A stretch of 64,000 bases of DNA, taken from the NCBI GenBank assembly GCA_932294295.1, contig OW028585.1, positions 23,434,313 to 23,498,312 of the forward strand, written 5' to 3'. This DNA comes from Alitta virens (Eukaryota; Annelida; Polychaeta; Phyllodocida; Nereididae). Numbering within the stretch: position 1 is the stretch's first letter; the number at the start of each line of letters is the position of its first letter. The notes beneath the pieces were generated by a model. It did no database searches. It was not told the origin of the DNA and was given only the letters and a program-made list of their open reading frames with translations. The position numbers were made by a program, and so were the translations under genes. Positions 1 through 9,499 of this stretch are shown here, piece after piece.

Positions 1-208
1 AGGTGGGAACATTATATTTACGCAGCCTGTTGATGGACAAAATACCCCCATCATCTTTTTGTGATATTTTTGGGATTACGCATTTTTTTCAAAATCAGGT
101 AACTCTCGCTTCTTGCGGGGATCTTCAAGTCTTCTTGAAGGTGCAGAACAATCTGCCCTACATCTTGCGGATGGGTGTATTGTGTGAGGAAGAAATATTT
201 TTCTTCCC
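1..208. other. Left edge, no gene assigned
   Basis: A 71-codon plus-strand frame starting with GTG at base 3 covers this stretch but matches nothing I recognise, and the neighbouring gene is on the opposite strand. It could be the tail of a gene extending out of the window or non-coding. Confidence 0.3.
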
Positions 209-955
209 TCACGAATGAAAATTTAGCCATTTTTGCTGACTGCGTGTGCGCATTAGGTGTGACCTGCCGGGGGGTGGTGTGTTAAGTTTTCTTGACCTTT
301 TCGGACGCTGACTTTTGTGTCGAGTACTGCTCGAAGTAGGTGGTGGTCTCACTGGGGTCTCCCATGTTTCTTGCGCTTGCGCCGCTCTCCCTCGGTCTCC
401 CACAATTCTTCCAGTACTAAACCATCGCTCCCACAGTGAAGGAGATGCTGGTGCCTCCACTCCACCCATAGGTGTGGGAAATAACCCCAAAAGGTCACCG
501 CGGATGGAGTGGGAGCTAGGGGTGGGGGAACGGGTAACACGCTGGGTGCGGGGGATCATCGGACTCGGAGAGACTTCACCCGAGGAGGCTTCACTCGAGG
601 TCTGGTCCAACAGTGAAAGATTTGGTGGGGGAGGAGAGGTACCTCTGAGCGAACTCCAACCCACGTCTTGCGGGTGGACGGGTACCCATGGGTTTCCACC
701 ACGGTCATAGAACAATAACAAGCTGGGGTGAATCCCGAGCACCTCCAACTTCTGGAACACTGGTCGCGCACGGTGGTCAAAATCTCCAATATCCCCCACG
801 AGCACTCGCACAACATCTCGAATGTCGACGCCAAACAGGATTTGTCCGTCTAAGATGACGTTAAAGTGTGGGTCCCACTTGATGGTTCCCCCGGTTCGTG
901 TTTGGATGAAATCCAAAATTTTTTTAGCAATCTCCCTTTTACCCGAGTCACGCAC
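209..955 (-). CDS. Conserved adintovirus-associated protein of unknown function
   Basis: A 248-residue frame. The N-terminal 80 residues form a compact domain around a WDPHFNVILDGQ core followed by DIRDVVRVLVGD and a leucine-rich stretch. This pattern (a short tryptophan-containing hairpin, a 'DG' turn, then D-[IL]-V repeats) is one I associate with proteins that accompany adintovirus/Polinton genes in invertebrate genomes; the assignment is from memory of the family shape. The remaining 150 residues are low complexity, rich in Pro, Ser, Thr and Arg, with a basic C-terminus, like a disordered DNA- or capsid-binding tail. The first codon used here is GTG; the frame stays open upstream to about 1030 without any ATG, so the true start is uncertain or lost. 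It is the last gene of the minus-strand block. Confidence 0.6.
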   Translation of the reverse strand: MRDSGKREIAKKILDFIQTRTGGTIKWDPHFNVILDGQILFGVDIRDVVRVLVGDIGDFDHRARPVFQKLEVLGIHPSLLLFYDRGGNPWVPVHPQDVGWSSLRGTSPPPPNLSLLDQTSSEASSGEVSPSPMIPRTQRVTRSPTPSSHSIRGDLLGLFPTPMGGVEAPASPSLWERWFSTGRIVGDRGRAAQAQETWETPVRPPPTSSSTRHKSQRPKRSRKLNTPPPGRSHLMRTRSQQKWLNFHS

Positions 956-1138
956 TGCCTCTAAAATTTCCGTGCCTTCTCCATGTGTGCTCCTAATTTT
1001 GCCCTTGTCCTTTCCGTTTTCATCAAAATTGTAGCTTCATTTGAATGTCATCTGGCAAGTGTTCCTTGTGTGCTGGCTGGTCTCCCACGACAGCGTCATA
1101 AGTTTGCTTTGGAATGAGGTAACACTCCCTGAAACCCG

Positions 1139-1492
1139 TCATCGTCGTTTAGGCAAAAAACTCTGTATAAGTGGCTGGAGTAGCGGGGCTGCTAAAGAGC
1201 CAATCAAAGCAGGAAGAAAACCACCGACTTGTCCTTTGAGGATTTTTCTTTTGCGTGACGTCTTCGCTTTTTTGTCCACAAGTTCCCGGCACTGTTTACG
1301 ATGCTTTTTTAAAGACTTAGCCAAGGTTGGTGTGATGTGCACATTGCCTTTCAAAACATTGAGGTAGATCTCACAACAAGCATCTATCTCACCTTTGGTA
1401 GCGATGTCAATGAGTTTCTTGGTTTCCCCCCGGCTCTTCCCATGCCTTATGAGTATTCGCAAGAAATCTTTATGTTTTTTTAGCGATGACAT
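1139..1492 (-). CDS. Small basic protein with hydrophobic C-terminus, adintovirus pX-like
   Basis: 117 residues from a good ATG at 1492. The first 85 residues are helical and strongly basic, with the segment YLNVLKGNVHITP followed by Lys/Arg-rich helices. The last 30 residues hold a Gly-Gly motif and a hydrophobic stretch (GGFLPALIGSLAAPLLQPLI) ending in KRR. Small proteins of exactly this plan recur beside integrase and packaging genes in adintoviruses and have been compared with adenovirus core or membrane-active proteins (pX/pVI class). I infer a virion component that binds DNA or membranes; no enzymatic motif is present. It is separated by about 180 bp from the gene downstream and 330 bp from the gene upstream. 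Confidence 0.7.
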   Translation of the reverse strand: MSSLKKHKDFLRILIRHGKSRGETKKLIDIATKGEIDACCEIYLNVLKGNVHITPTLAKSLKKHRKQCRELVDKKAKTSRKRKILKGQVGGFLPALIGSLAAPLLQPLIQSFLPKRR

Positions 1493-1824
1493 TGCGTAAC
1501 GGTTATCTAATCAACATTGCTCTGTGATCTCTCTCCCAGGGATCAGTTGCTTCTTTACTCAAGGGGTGGCGCACATGTTCCCTCCCCAGGCTGAGTGAGG
1601 CACCTAACCACTTTCACCAGCACACAGAGCCTCATAACACGGGTGTACCGTTGGAAGAACAACACGCACAAATAGGCTAATTATCTAATATATAGAATAA
1701 CACGCTCGACACTTCAATGTCGGAATGAACTAGGTTTGCTTATTATAACAAATCAAAACAGAAGGGGTGGGGTAACATTCCATAAACCCAGCATGTGCTA
1801 AGCTGCACCGGTAGTTTGCCATAC
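1493..1824. other. Intergenic gap in the viral block
   Basis: No frame of useful length and no recognisable motif. The stretch contains AT-rich sequence near 1680-1760 and may hold the promoter of the small basic protein gene. Confidence 0.4.
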
Positions 1825-2472
1825 TTACAGTGTTGTCAATAACACGTTTTGTACAAAATCGGTAACTAGAATGGGTAACATGGGTAATTGGCTGACATTG
1901 TAAGTGAACAAGATGATCTTCAAGTTGTTGTAGACCTTAAAATCACCCAAATTGACTCCAGCACTGTCTCTGATTTTGAAGTAAAAACTCGACACACCTT
2001 CCTCTAAACCTACCCAGTTAACTGTATATACAAACAAATGCGTCTGGCATAGATATTGTAACTTGTTTTGCCTTATCTCTCTACCTGCCAAGAGATGTTG
2101 GTACGTCAAAACAAACCCCTCAGGGGTAACAAAGGGATATCTCAGCACGGTTGCCAGCTGGCTTACTTTTACAGTGACCCGAGCAATTGGACACTGGTAA
2201 AAAATTTCTAGAATATCCACAATTTTTTCTAAAAATAATTCAAAGCGAAAAACAATATCCTTGACATACACTGTGTTCTTGATAGTCACCTTAAAACCAC
2301 CTCGAGCATACACCATAATGTCAATTCCCAGGTCTCGCAATTTCAAAGCAACAAAGTTCCGCACTCTTCTTATTTTATGTTCAGCTATCAGCTGGGCTGA
2401 CTGTATGGGATGCAATTGCATAGGTTTGGAGCAACGCCCATTCACAGTGAGCAGGGTCAGGGAATGGTGCAT
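1825..2472 (-). CDS. Unknown viral protein overlapping the kinase stop codon
   Basis: 215 residues if translation starts at the ATG at 2472. That ATG shares its first base with the TAA stop of the dUTPase-kinase gene (TAATG arrangement), which supports this start over the longer frame reaching 2625 inside the kinase gene. The protein is rich in aromatic and beta-branched residues, has no Cys cluster, signal peptide or obvious membrane segment, and has no family motif I recognise. Its tight coupling to the nucleotide-metabolism gene suggests co-expression, possibly by termination-reinitiation. Function unknown. Confidence 0.6.
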   Translation of the reverse strand: MHHSLTLLTVNGRCSKPMQLHPIQSAQLIAEHKIRRVRNFVALKLRDLGIDIMVYARGGFKVTIKNTVYVKDIVFRFELFLEKIVDILEIFYQCPIARVTVKVSQLATVLRYPFVTPEGFVLTYQHLLAGREIRQNKLQYLCQTHLFVYTVNWVGLEEGVSSFYFKIRDSAGVNLGDFKVYNNLKIILFTYNVSQLPMLPILVTDFVQNVLLTTL

Positions 2473-3650
2473 TAATCCCTCTTCTCTTTTCCTCTGGGGT
2501 TTGGCCCGATTTCGGCTAGGAGAAGATTGACCAACACAACTTCGTCGGGACATCGTACAAGAGTTACCGAGGTATCTGAAGTGGTCAAAAAGGCTGACCT
2601 CAAACGCTTGTTGTATTCCAACCAAAAACCATTGCTGCTAGCGCTTTCCTCAGGTCTTTGTCGCGCCTTGATACGCTCCAAGCAGGTGTCGATCGTTGTG
2701 TCCAATACAAACACAATCACTTTGGTAAATTGGAAAGGACAGAGTTGACGGATAGCCTCGTAACCACCATTGACGTGATCTATAAGATAGTGGTAATGAT
2801 AGTCAGTAATTTCATAGCGGTCCCGCCTAACCTGTACGAACGCCCGGCAGCTTTCCAGGTGTCTGTCAGATATCACAAACTTGTTTGGGGTTAGCTCTAT
2901 GAACTTCTTCGTCATCGTCTTGATGAAGTGTCCCTGGCTCACAACATAGTCTGCCTGGTTTCCACTATATGCTTGGGATAATGGATCAAATGGTTGACCA
3001 TTGAAAAGGGTGTTTGAGAAAAGCTCAGTTGGCTCGGGTGAAAAAGAGACGTCGTTGCGCTGACGTAATAACGTCTGCAAATGTTTGAACAGAGTTGTCT
3101 TGCCAGCGCCAATGCAACCTTCCAGTACTAAGAGCGTACCAGTGTCACCTTCCTCCCTCACTGGATGGGATGAGCTGGTCCCACCAGGGGACCCATCTCC
3201 CATGCTACCGAAGCAACCATCACCCCTCGCTGGGCGGCAAGCGTCTTGACGTAGAGTACGAGATGTGGGGTGAAGAATAGGAAGGAAAAGCATTTGACTT
3301 ATACGTTGCCCAGGTGTGATGACGAGAGCGCTGCAAGGAGAGGCGTTGAAAAGCACAACAGTTATTTCTCCACGGAAATCACAATCAATCGTACCCAATA
3401 CGGTGTAACACTGCTTGTGCAGACCCAGTCCAGACCTGGAGATCAATTGTATAAACATGCTAGGTGTGATGGTCTTGATGCTCAACCCCGTCCTAAAGCT
3501 CCTTTGCCCCATCGGGGGGATGTCCCCACCCTCAATGGCGTAGACATCATAGCCCGCGGCATGGGGTGTTCCGAGTCGAGGGTACCGCGCGAGTGGGTGA
3601 AGCAAGTTGAACTCCACTTGTTGGGTGGACCCAGCGGGTGTAATATCCAT
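2472..3650 (-). CDS. dUTPase-deoxynucleoside kinase fusion protein
   Basis: 392 residues. Residues 1-151 are a trimeric dUTPase with all five motifs: AGYD (32-35), RSGLG (72-76), GTIDCDFRGE (86-95), PGQRISQ (113-119) and a C-terminal motif RGDGCFGSMG (142-151). Residues about 172-385 are a deoxynucleoside kinase of the dNK/TK2/dCK type with P-loop GCIGAGKT (178-185), a DRH motif equivalent to the family's ERS/DRS signature, and an Arg-rich lid (RIKARQRPEE). dUTPase converts dUTP to dUMP and the kinase phosphorylates deoxynucleosides, so the fusion would supply dUMP/dTTP precursors and keep uracil out of viral DNA. A Ser/Gly-rich linker joins the halves. Both catalytic cores look intact. A homologous fusion order could exist elsewhere; I cannot check. 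Confidence 0.9.
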   Translation of the reverse strand: MDITPAGSTQQVEFNLLHPLARYPRLGTPHAAGYDVYAIEGGDIPPMGQRSFRTGLSIKTITPSMFIQLISRSGLGLHKQCYTVLGTIDCDFRGEITVVLFNASPCSALVITPGQRISQMLFLPILHPTSRTLRQDACRPARGDGCFGSMGDGSPGGTSSSHPVREEGDTGTLLVLEGCIGAGKTTLFKHLQTLLRQRNDVSFSPEPTELFSNTLFNGQPFDPLSQAYSGNQADYVVSQGHFIKTMTKKFIELTPNKFVISDRHLESCRAFVQVRRDRYEITDYHYHYLIDHVNGGYEAIRQLCPFQFTKVIVFVLDTTIDTCLERIKARQRPEESASSNGFWLEYNKRLRSAFLTTSDTSVTLVRCPDEVVLVNLLLAEIGPNPRGKEKRD

Positions 3651-3752
3651 CTTATACCTTCAAAGTCAAGAATGAGACTGGTGAGTTTGTTAGGGAAGGG
3701 TGCTTTTATATATATACTCCCCAACTTGACGTCAACCGTTGATGGACCTCCG

Positions 3753-5377
3753 TCAGCAGCAGGTAAAATGTTGCTGCACCAAACGGTGAGGGAGACCCAA
3801 GGACAACAAAACGTCACTGATGGGTTGATTGTCGAGCCACTTCGCGTCGATGTCCCCCCAAGGCCCGTTACCTCCTTGAAACATATTACAAAAATGCAAA
3901 CGCACAGTTGTCGCACATTGATACTCCAAAGACATGTTTCTCTTCAAAACGTGCTCCACGCACGCGTGACGATGATGGTAAATTTGAGGGGCGTGTAACA
4001 TGTGATCCCTGATGTCACTTAGGAACTCGGGGACGGGAAGTCCTCCACTCCGGCAGACTGTCGTACCCCCAGAGGAAACCGAAGCCACACAAAAATCGGC
4101 GGGGCTCAATTCCACCACGACGTACAAAGGTGCATTCTCGAGGTCGTTCCTGTCGTAGCGTTCTCCCCTGTCTTTGATCAAATCATCCACAATACGGAAG
4201 ATGGGGTAAGCCATGTTAAATCCTAATTGCTGTCTCAACCAGTCAAATTGCCCCGTACAAAGCTTGTACCCAAACCGAAAATTTTGGAAAGGGATGTAGA
4301 AAGGTCCACCCAAAATGGGGCGGGTCCAATAATACCATGATGCGTCACAGTCTAGCAAAGTATTACACACCGGTTGACCTCTTTGGTGCATAAGGTTGGT
4401 TCTGTATACAAGGTAGCGCAACTTATCTAACAAGAAGGGTGTCTTCTGATCATCACATTCCTCTCGCCACAGTTCTCGACTCTCAATAGCACTGTCCAAA
4501 CGGTGATGCACTTCACGCAGGACAGCTCGCATTTCCAGGTGTCGTTGCAGGAACATTGTAAATAGTCCACCTGAGGAAGGTACAAAATCCACCAAACTTA
4601 ATTCCTTATAAACACGGATGAACTGGTACAGTGTGATCCTAGCTAACGCCTCGTGGAACTTCTTATCTCTCATTTCCGCTCCCAGGACAGACCAAAATGC
4701 AAGGAGAGGGAGAGTTATGGGTCCCTCAGGAGGGTGCAACAAATTATTTCCCACCAGTGTGTAGAAGCAAACCACCGCAAAGCTCCATTTGGAAACCAAA
4801 CAGTTCCTGGGTAAACACACCATCCATGCTCTTTCAGAGTTCTTCATGTGCTGTGCATAAATGCGTTCAGCTGCTCTTAACTTTTTCTGTAATCCATAAA
4901 ATATGCGAGCGCGGTGGGCTATTTTTTGGAACTGGACAAGCCCCATCTTCCATAAGAATTCTTTCCTCCCTTGTGTGCGATGGAGAAAGACGTGAGCACG
5001 CATTAACGTGAGTGTAACACGGCCAATAGTTTGTAGCATATTCTTTGGTGTTGACCTCGTTTCCAAACAATTTCAGCATTTGTGAATAAACTGAATGGAA
5101 CAAGAAAAGAAGAGACCCGACCCCAAACAACTCCTTTACCCAGTACACTTAGATATTGTTGAGGGTGTGGGGTTTTCACCATGGTCAATGTCCCCCGGCT
5201 CCCCTCGGAACAGGAAAAGGTACCAAAGTCTAACCTGCATGGTTCATAATAACGGCTGACTTCGTAACTCACAGGTAAGTTATCCATGAACTCGTCAAAA
5301 TCCCAATGCACACTTGACGCAAGGGCCCGAGGATCCACACTTTTATCCTTGTGCTTTGTCAGGGACGCACACGTCAT
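3753..5377 (-). pseudogene. SOCS-box-like protein A, frameshifted near its middle
   Basis: The gene starts at the ATG at 5377 (same AATCATGAC context as paralogue C) and reads to a frame end at 5003. The homologous remainder continues in another frame from about 5066 to the stop at 3753, so an indel lies between roughly 5000 and 5066. The C-terminal 430 residues align by eye with protein B (shared PRNCLV/QRNCLV, LCTGxxxWLRQxLG, GTTxCRSxGxPV, SLEYQCA) and more weakly with C. The last 59 residues contain SLEYQCATTV, which fits the elongin-BC box pattern [ST]Lx3Cx3[AVIL], followed by GLPHRL, similar to a Cullin-5 box. A role in recruiting a host ubiquitin ligase is inferred. The break could be real or a sequencing error. 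Confidence 0.65.
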
Positions 5378-5514
5378 GATTTTAACGCTCAGGAAAGGGA
5401 CGAGACAAATTTTGGTTTTTCTCTTCCTTTTTATTGAGTAAAGTAATAATACAAAGTGTGAAATGTTAAATGGATAGATATTTGCATTGTTAACAACCAT
5501 GACAGCATGATATT

Positions 5515-7089
5515 TTAACGGTTAAAAAAATGTTTCATGGTCAAAGCGTGCGGTAGTCCAGCCGCCCCCACGGAACGGAACAAGTCACGTGGGAACATAA
5601 CCCGATGTCCTAGAGGACTGATCAAGTGGATGTCAGTGAAGTGGCGCCGCAGGTGTGAAGCACACTGGTACTCCAACGAAGCATTGCGCTCCAACACAGC
5701 AGCAACTTTAGAGAAGATGTCAACGGAGTAAGGGGAAAAATGAACAAAGTCAACAACGTCAAGCAAAAGGTCCACCACGGGAGTTCCAGCACTTCGACAG
5801 ATCGTTGTTCCCTCTGTCATGGCTGCCACGACACAAGTTGTGGGGGAAGTCAACTGGACCTCCACATAGCAAGACCCGTATTGAATGTCCTGGGTGTGTT
5901 GGTTTGGTCTCTCAATCACTTGGTGATCCAGGAAGCGGAAGTGGGGCTGTGCGATGCTATACCCCAACGCCTGCCGCAACCAGTTCATCCTCCCAGTACA
6001 CAGTTGGTACCCAAGATGCATGGAGTTGTGGGACTGCTCCACCCAAGGGCCACGTCGAACGTGATCGGGGACGTAATAAAACCAGTAAACGTCAGAACAG
6101 ATCAGGCTCACGTCATCCTGAGGGCTTTGTTGGAAGATAATTTCCGCCTTAGAGGCCAGATCAGACAAGCGCACCAGTAGCGGGGTGGACACGACAGATC
6201 GAGGTAAGAATGCCTGATATTGATCCCAAGACGTCGTAGCTGACAAACCCGTCTCGAGTCGGAGCAACAACGTGGGCGGGCAACCAGCCACCGTCACACG
6301 GACAGATATGGGTGGGGTGTACTCCATCGCCACGAATGAGAATAGCAAACTCCGCATCTCCACAAAAGGTATGGCTCTGCAGGCTCCCTGTACAGCAACC
6401 GTCTGTTCCAAACCCGTGAGCGAGGACCAGAATGCAGTGAACGTGGGGTAACGCTTCCGATCAGGATACATCGCGGCCAGGTGTTTCATGACACAGATGT
6501 AGAACAGACGGTAGATGAAAGCGCTGCGCTTGACCAGACAATTCCGCTGGAGGTCCAAGACGTGGGGTTAGAAAGATCCGCGTAGAGTGGCTCGACTCAT
6601 GAAGGTAACGTACTCAGTATTGGACCTGATGACACGACCCATCAGCTGCACCCACGCGTCGCCCCGCTGTAGCCAATCTGTAAAAGTTGTGAACGGCACT
6701 CGGATGGTGGAACAAGTTTGGTTGCACCGGCTTCTGCTCGGGGTAGCACCGTGGGGTTGAACTAAAATCACACCCCGTGGTGTGAACGTGATGGTGCCAC
6801 CCCTCCGTAACCTTAAGGTTACGACCTGCCACCGAGCGAGTCGCTCCGACCACGTCTGCATGACCCGCACGCATGATGAGAAGAAGTCGAGCGTCATCAC
6901 TAGGACGAACAGGGTACTGCCGCATGGGCATGGGCGAGCTTCATGTGTGAATGTCACCATCATCGTCTGCCAATAATGGATCCAACTGGCTTGGGGTGAT
7001 AACCGGAGCGCATGAAACTTCCCAGCCGGTACCGAGGGTGAGAAAGAAGTATCGGGGAGGAGCCATCTCGCGTACCCTGCCTGCGCCAT
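5515..7089 (-). pseudogene. SOCS-box-like protein B, one in-frame stop
   Basis: An ATG at 7089 opens a 173-codon frame that ends with TAA at 6570-6568; the same frame reopens at once and runs 347 codons to 5515. The paralogue A is continuous across the equivalent position, so the TAA looks like a nonsense change in a gene of about 525 codons. It could be a readthrough codon, but nothing in the sequence argues for that. The C-terminal part shares LGYQLCTGRMNWLRQALG and GTTICRS with A. It ends with SLEYQCASHL (5679-5650), an elongin-BC-box match, then AAGLPHAL, a possible Cullin-5 box. It starts 5 bp after the stop of C, implying co-transcription. Confidence 0.65.
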
Positions 7090-7094
7090 AGTTT

Positions 7095-8516
7095 TTAAAA
7101 TATATACTCGTGCAGATGAGCGGGAATTTGTGTGCGTAAATGTTTCCCCTCCTGTAGTAAGTCGTGGAGTGCAGGTAGTGAGAATATAACGTCTTTTATT
7201 ACCTCCACACAGAGTGCTTGCAGAGTGTTAATCTTTGTCAAATGATCCATCAGTTGTTGACAGAAAGCACATCCACACGCATGGGGTAAGGATTGGAGGA
7301 AAACATATGAGTTCACAGCCTGTAAGACTGTGTCAAGCATGAGCAAGGGTGATTTACAGATGACGACTCCCCTTTTTTCCCTAATCAAAATAGTGGCCCA
7401 TTGGCAACCAACCCTGCTAATCTCCACGAGCAGGGGGTGTTGTTGGCTTGGGGTGATACTTTGTGGAGGGAAGAAGCTGCTCAGCACAAAACGTGGGTTA
7501 GGCCAGAGCAGGTTTGTTGACATCCATATTTTGGCAATTTTCCCCCTGATGATGCTCCATGCTAATGCTGCACTTCCATGAAATTTTTCCTGAGCGAGAA
7601 GATCAAAATAAATCCACCCAGAGTCATCCACAACATTTGGGTGACGTTCTCCGAATGACGTCACAGCCTGGTAGATTTGACCACCACTTACAGGGGTGAA
7701 CCCCGCACATACCGTCTGCAGCTTGACATAGTCCAGCTGAAGGGAAAAGTTCTGATGCAAGGTGCTTCGACCACACACAGAGAAGTGGCGCAGGACATCT
7801 AGTAAAGCCACGGTTAACTCTGAAAGTGGATTAGTAGTTTGCTCTAAAATCCAATCAGAGGTTACAAAAAAATCAAAATAACCCAACTCTTGTCTAGCCA
7901 CGCACAGATGGTTGGGTGTAATGGATGACATGGCTTCATAAAACTTTTTCTCAACTTCATCCCCTTCCAACATCACTCCCTGCTCCCGACATAGGACACA
8001 AACCCTCCGCAACATCACAGGGATGGTGACGTGCATAGCGTATTGTTGAACTGTCCAATGAAGACCCAACGAAACATTGAAAACATGTTGACGTAAACTC
8101 CCCTCATAGTATTGTCCAAGAACAAATTTCTCAGCCTCAGCCACACACAGCAAATCATCAATCCACGATCGGGCACGCTGTAACAAGTTGTGAAACATGC
8201 CCCTTGAAAATAAAGTATCATCCAAGGCTACATCCTTGCTTGAAATGATGAGCACACAACGAGACACGCGCTTAATGCCTGTAAATCCATCCTCGAACAG
8301 GGATAAACAAATCGAAAAGAAGTGAAAAGGTAGCTTGATCACACTCCTACGCATGGGGTCCATATATTTTCCAGCGTGAAGAAGTAAAGGGGATTTAGCG
8401 AGTCCATAACGTCGTTTCATTATGAGAAAAGTTTTTTTCTGATCATCCACAAACATGGTCTCATTGCGAAAGCGCTGAGAGGCAAAAAAATTCTGCCGAG
8501 CAAGGTCCCGAGTCAT
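7095..8516 (-). CDS. SOCS-box-like protein C (intact member of the trio)
   Basis: 473 residues from an ATG at 8516, with no internal break. It is a divergent relative of A and B: compare EKKFYEAMSSIT...QELGYFDF with DKKFHEALARIT...KELSLVDF in A. The centre is a mixed alpha/beta region without a motif I know. Residues 431-440 read TLQALCVEVI, an excellent match to the BC-box consensus of SOCS boxes, and the protein ends with IPAHLHEYIF, resembling the L-P-x-P-x-x-L-x-x-Y-L ending of canonical SOCS boxes. By analogy with SOCS-box proteins it would bind elongin B/C and Cullin-5 and present a target for ubiquitination. The target-binding part is unknown. Confidence 0.7.
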   Translation of the reverse strand: MTRDLARQNFFASQRFRNETMFVDDQKKTFLIMKRRYGLAKSPLLLHAGKYMDPMRRSVIKLPFHFFSICLSLFEDGFTGIKRVSRCVLIISSKDVALDDTLFSRGMFHNLLQRARSWIDDLLCVAEAEKFVLGQYYEGSLRQHVFNVSLGLHWTVQQYAMHVTIPVMLRRVCVLCREQGVMLEGDEVEKKFYEAMSSITPNHLCVARQELGYFDFFVTSDWILEQTTNPLSELTVALLDVLRHFSVCGRSTLHQNFSLQLDYVKLQTVCAGFTPVSGGQIYQAVTSFGERHPNVVDDSGWIYFDLLAQEKFHGSAALAWSIIRGKIAKIWMSTNLLWPNPRFVLSSFFPPQSITPSQQHPLLVEISRVGCQWATILIREKRGVVICKSPLLMLDTVLQAVNSYVFLQSLPHACGCAFCQQLMDHLTKINTLQALCVEVIKDVIFSLPALHDLLQEGKHLRTQIPAHLHEYIF

Positions 8517-8630
8517 GATTACAAAAGCTTCACTTTACCAACCACCACGTCATCGATAGATAAATGCAAGTACTTTGTCACTTTCCGAGGCTTCTTCACC
8601 ACTGGTGTCTTCTTCACCCGCCCCGTGCTC

Positions 8631-9182
8631 TTAACATGACTTTGGTGGGGTACGTAAAGTTACAGCAGCATGGGGGATCACGTCAGTTGCAGCATGGTCC
8701 ACAGCAGACGCATCGGTTGATGGAGATTCCACGTCATTCACCGGCGTTTCACCCACCTCACTCAAACGTCGCTTCCTTCTTTTTTCACAGGTCGTACACC
8801 GCTCAGATTTTTCACAAGCAAAATAAGTACCATCTGGAAAAATTCTGCAGCAACTACGGCATCGACGGAAAGTGGGGTATGTTCTTACGTTTTGGGGGGT
8901 TATCATCATCATCATCCTCATCATCATCCTCCTCATCATCAGCCTCAGACCCGCTTGGTGAGGTGTCTTTTCCTCCTCAAACGCATGCACTTTAGCTACA
9001 ATCTCGGGTAACACTTTTTTCAAGAGTAGGATGGCTTCTGCGTGCAGCGTAACGCGCTTCATTTTACGACGATCAGATACACCAGGAGGTAACCTGGTAT
9101 CCACCAAGCGCATATACAACCGTCCCTTAAACTCAGTCAGGGAAATGGTGTAACGTGAGGTTAAATTTTTCCTGAAGTCCAT
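8631..9182 (-). CDS. PC4-like single-stranded-DNA-binding protein with Cys cluster
   Basis: 183 residues from the ATG at 9182. Residues 9-67 match the PC4/p15 coactivator fold: RYTISLTEFKGRLYMRLV, a short loop, then a KRVTLHAEAILLLKKVL strand-helix. PC4 proteins bind single-stranded DNA and act in transcription or replication. A following region has CxxCC...C...CTTC, a possible zinc ribbon, then a basic stretch. Bases about 8903-8950 are a GAT/GAG-type microsatellite; in the main frame it reads Met/Arg-rich, but in a neighbouring frame the segment 8886-8963 reads as an Asp/Glu-rich linker typical of such proteins. Two compensating single-base differences around the microsatellite are therefore likely (slippage, error or decay). 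It is the first gene of the minus-strand block. Confidence 0.65.
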   Translation of the reverse strand: MDFRKNLTSRYTISLTEFKGRLYMRLVDTRLPPGVSDRRKMKRVTLHAEAILLLKKVLPEIVAKVHAFEEEKTPHQAGLRLMMRRMMMRMMMMITPQNVRTYPTFRRCRSCCRIFPDGTYFACEKSERCTTCEKRRKRRLSEVGETPVNDVESPSTDASAVDHAATDVIPHAAVTLRTPPKSC

Positions 9183-9499
9183 TTTATTAACTTTTGCTAT
9201 GAGGAGGCAAATGTAGCTTTCTCCCAGGGACTACATGCCTGCAGGAAACGCCCTATTACGTAACCTGATAGGTGAGTATCTTGAGCACATGTGCGTGCCT
9301 CGAGGGGGGCACAAGGTAGTGCCAATTGGTACAATACGTGGACTGATGAGGGGGAATCTGTAGTCAATGACACCCTCCCCCACATGAGAGCGCACCTTAC
9401 ATCTACCGCACGCTCAAAACTTACACCACTGCCCCCTGAGACAGCAAGAAGACACCACCAATCTTGGAGGTACCCTGGGCAAGTCAAAGGATCAACACA
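9183..9499. promoter_or_regulatory. Divergent intergenic region between the two viral gene blocks
   Basis: The minus-strand block starts at 9182 and the plus-strand block at 9500, so both promoters should lie here. I see no clear TATA box; frames inside are short and unconvincing. Confidence 0.4.

Noticed and set aside
315..710. 131-codon plus-strand frame
   Set aside because: Antisense shadow of the low-complexity region of the minus-strand gene at 209-955.
3270..3998. 242-codon plus-strand frame
   Set aside because: Starts with a non-ATG-supported context and runs antisense to the dUTPase region and SOCS-like gene A, both of which have clear family motifs.
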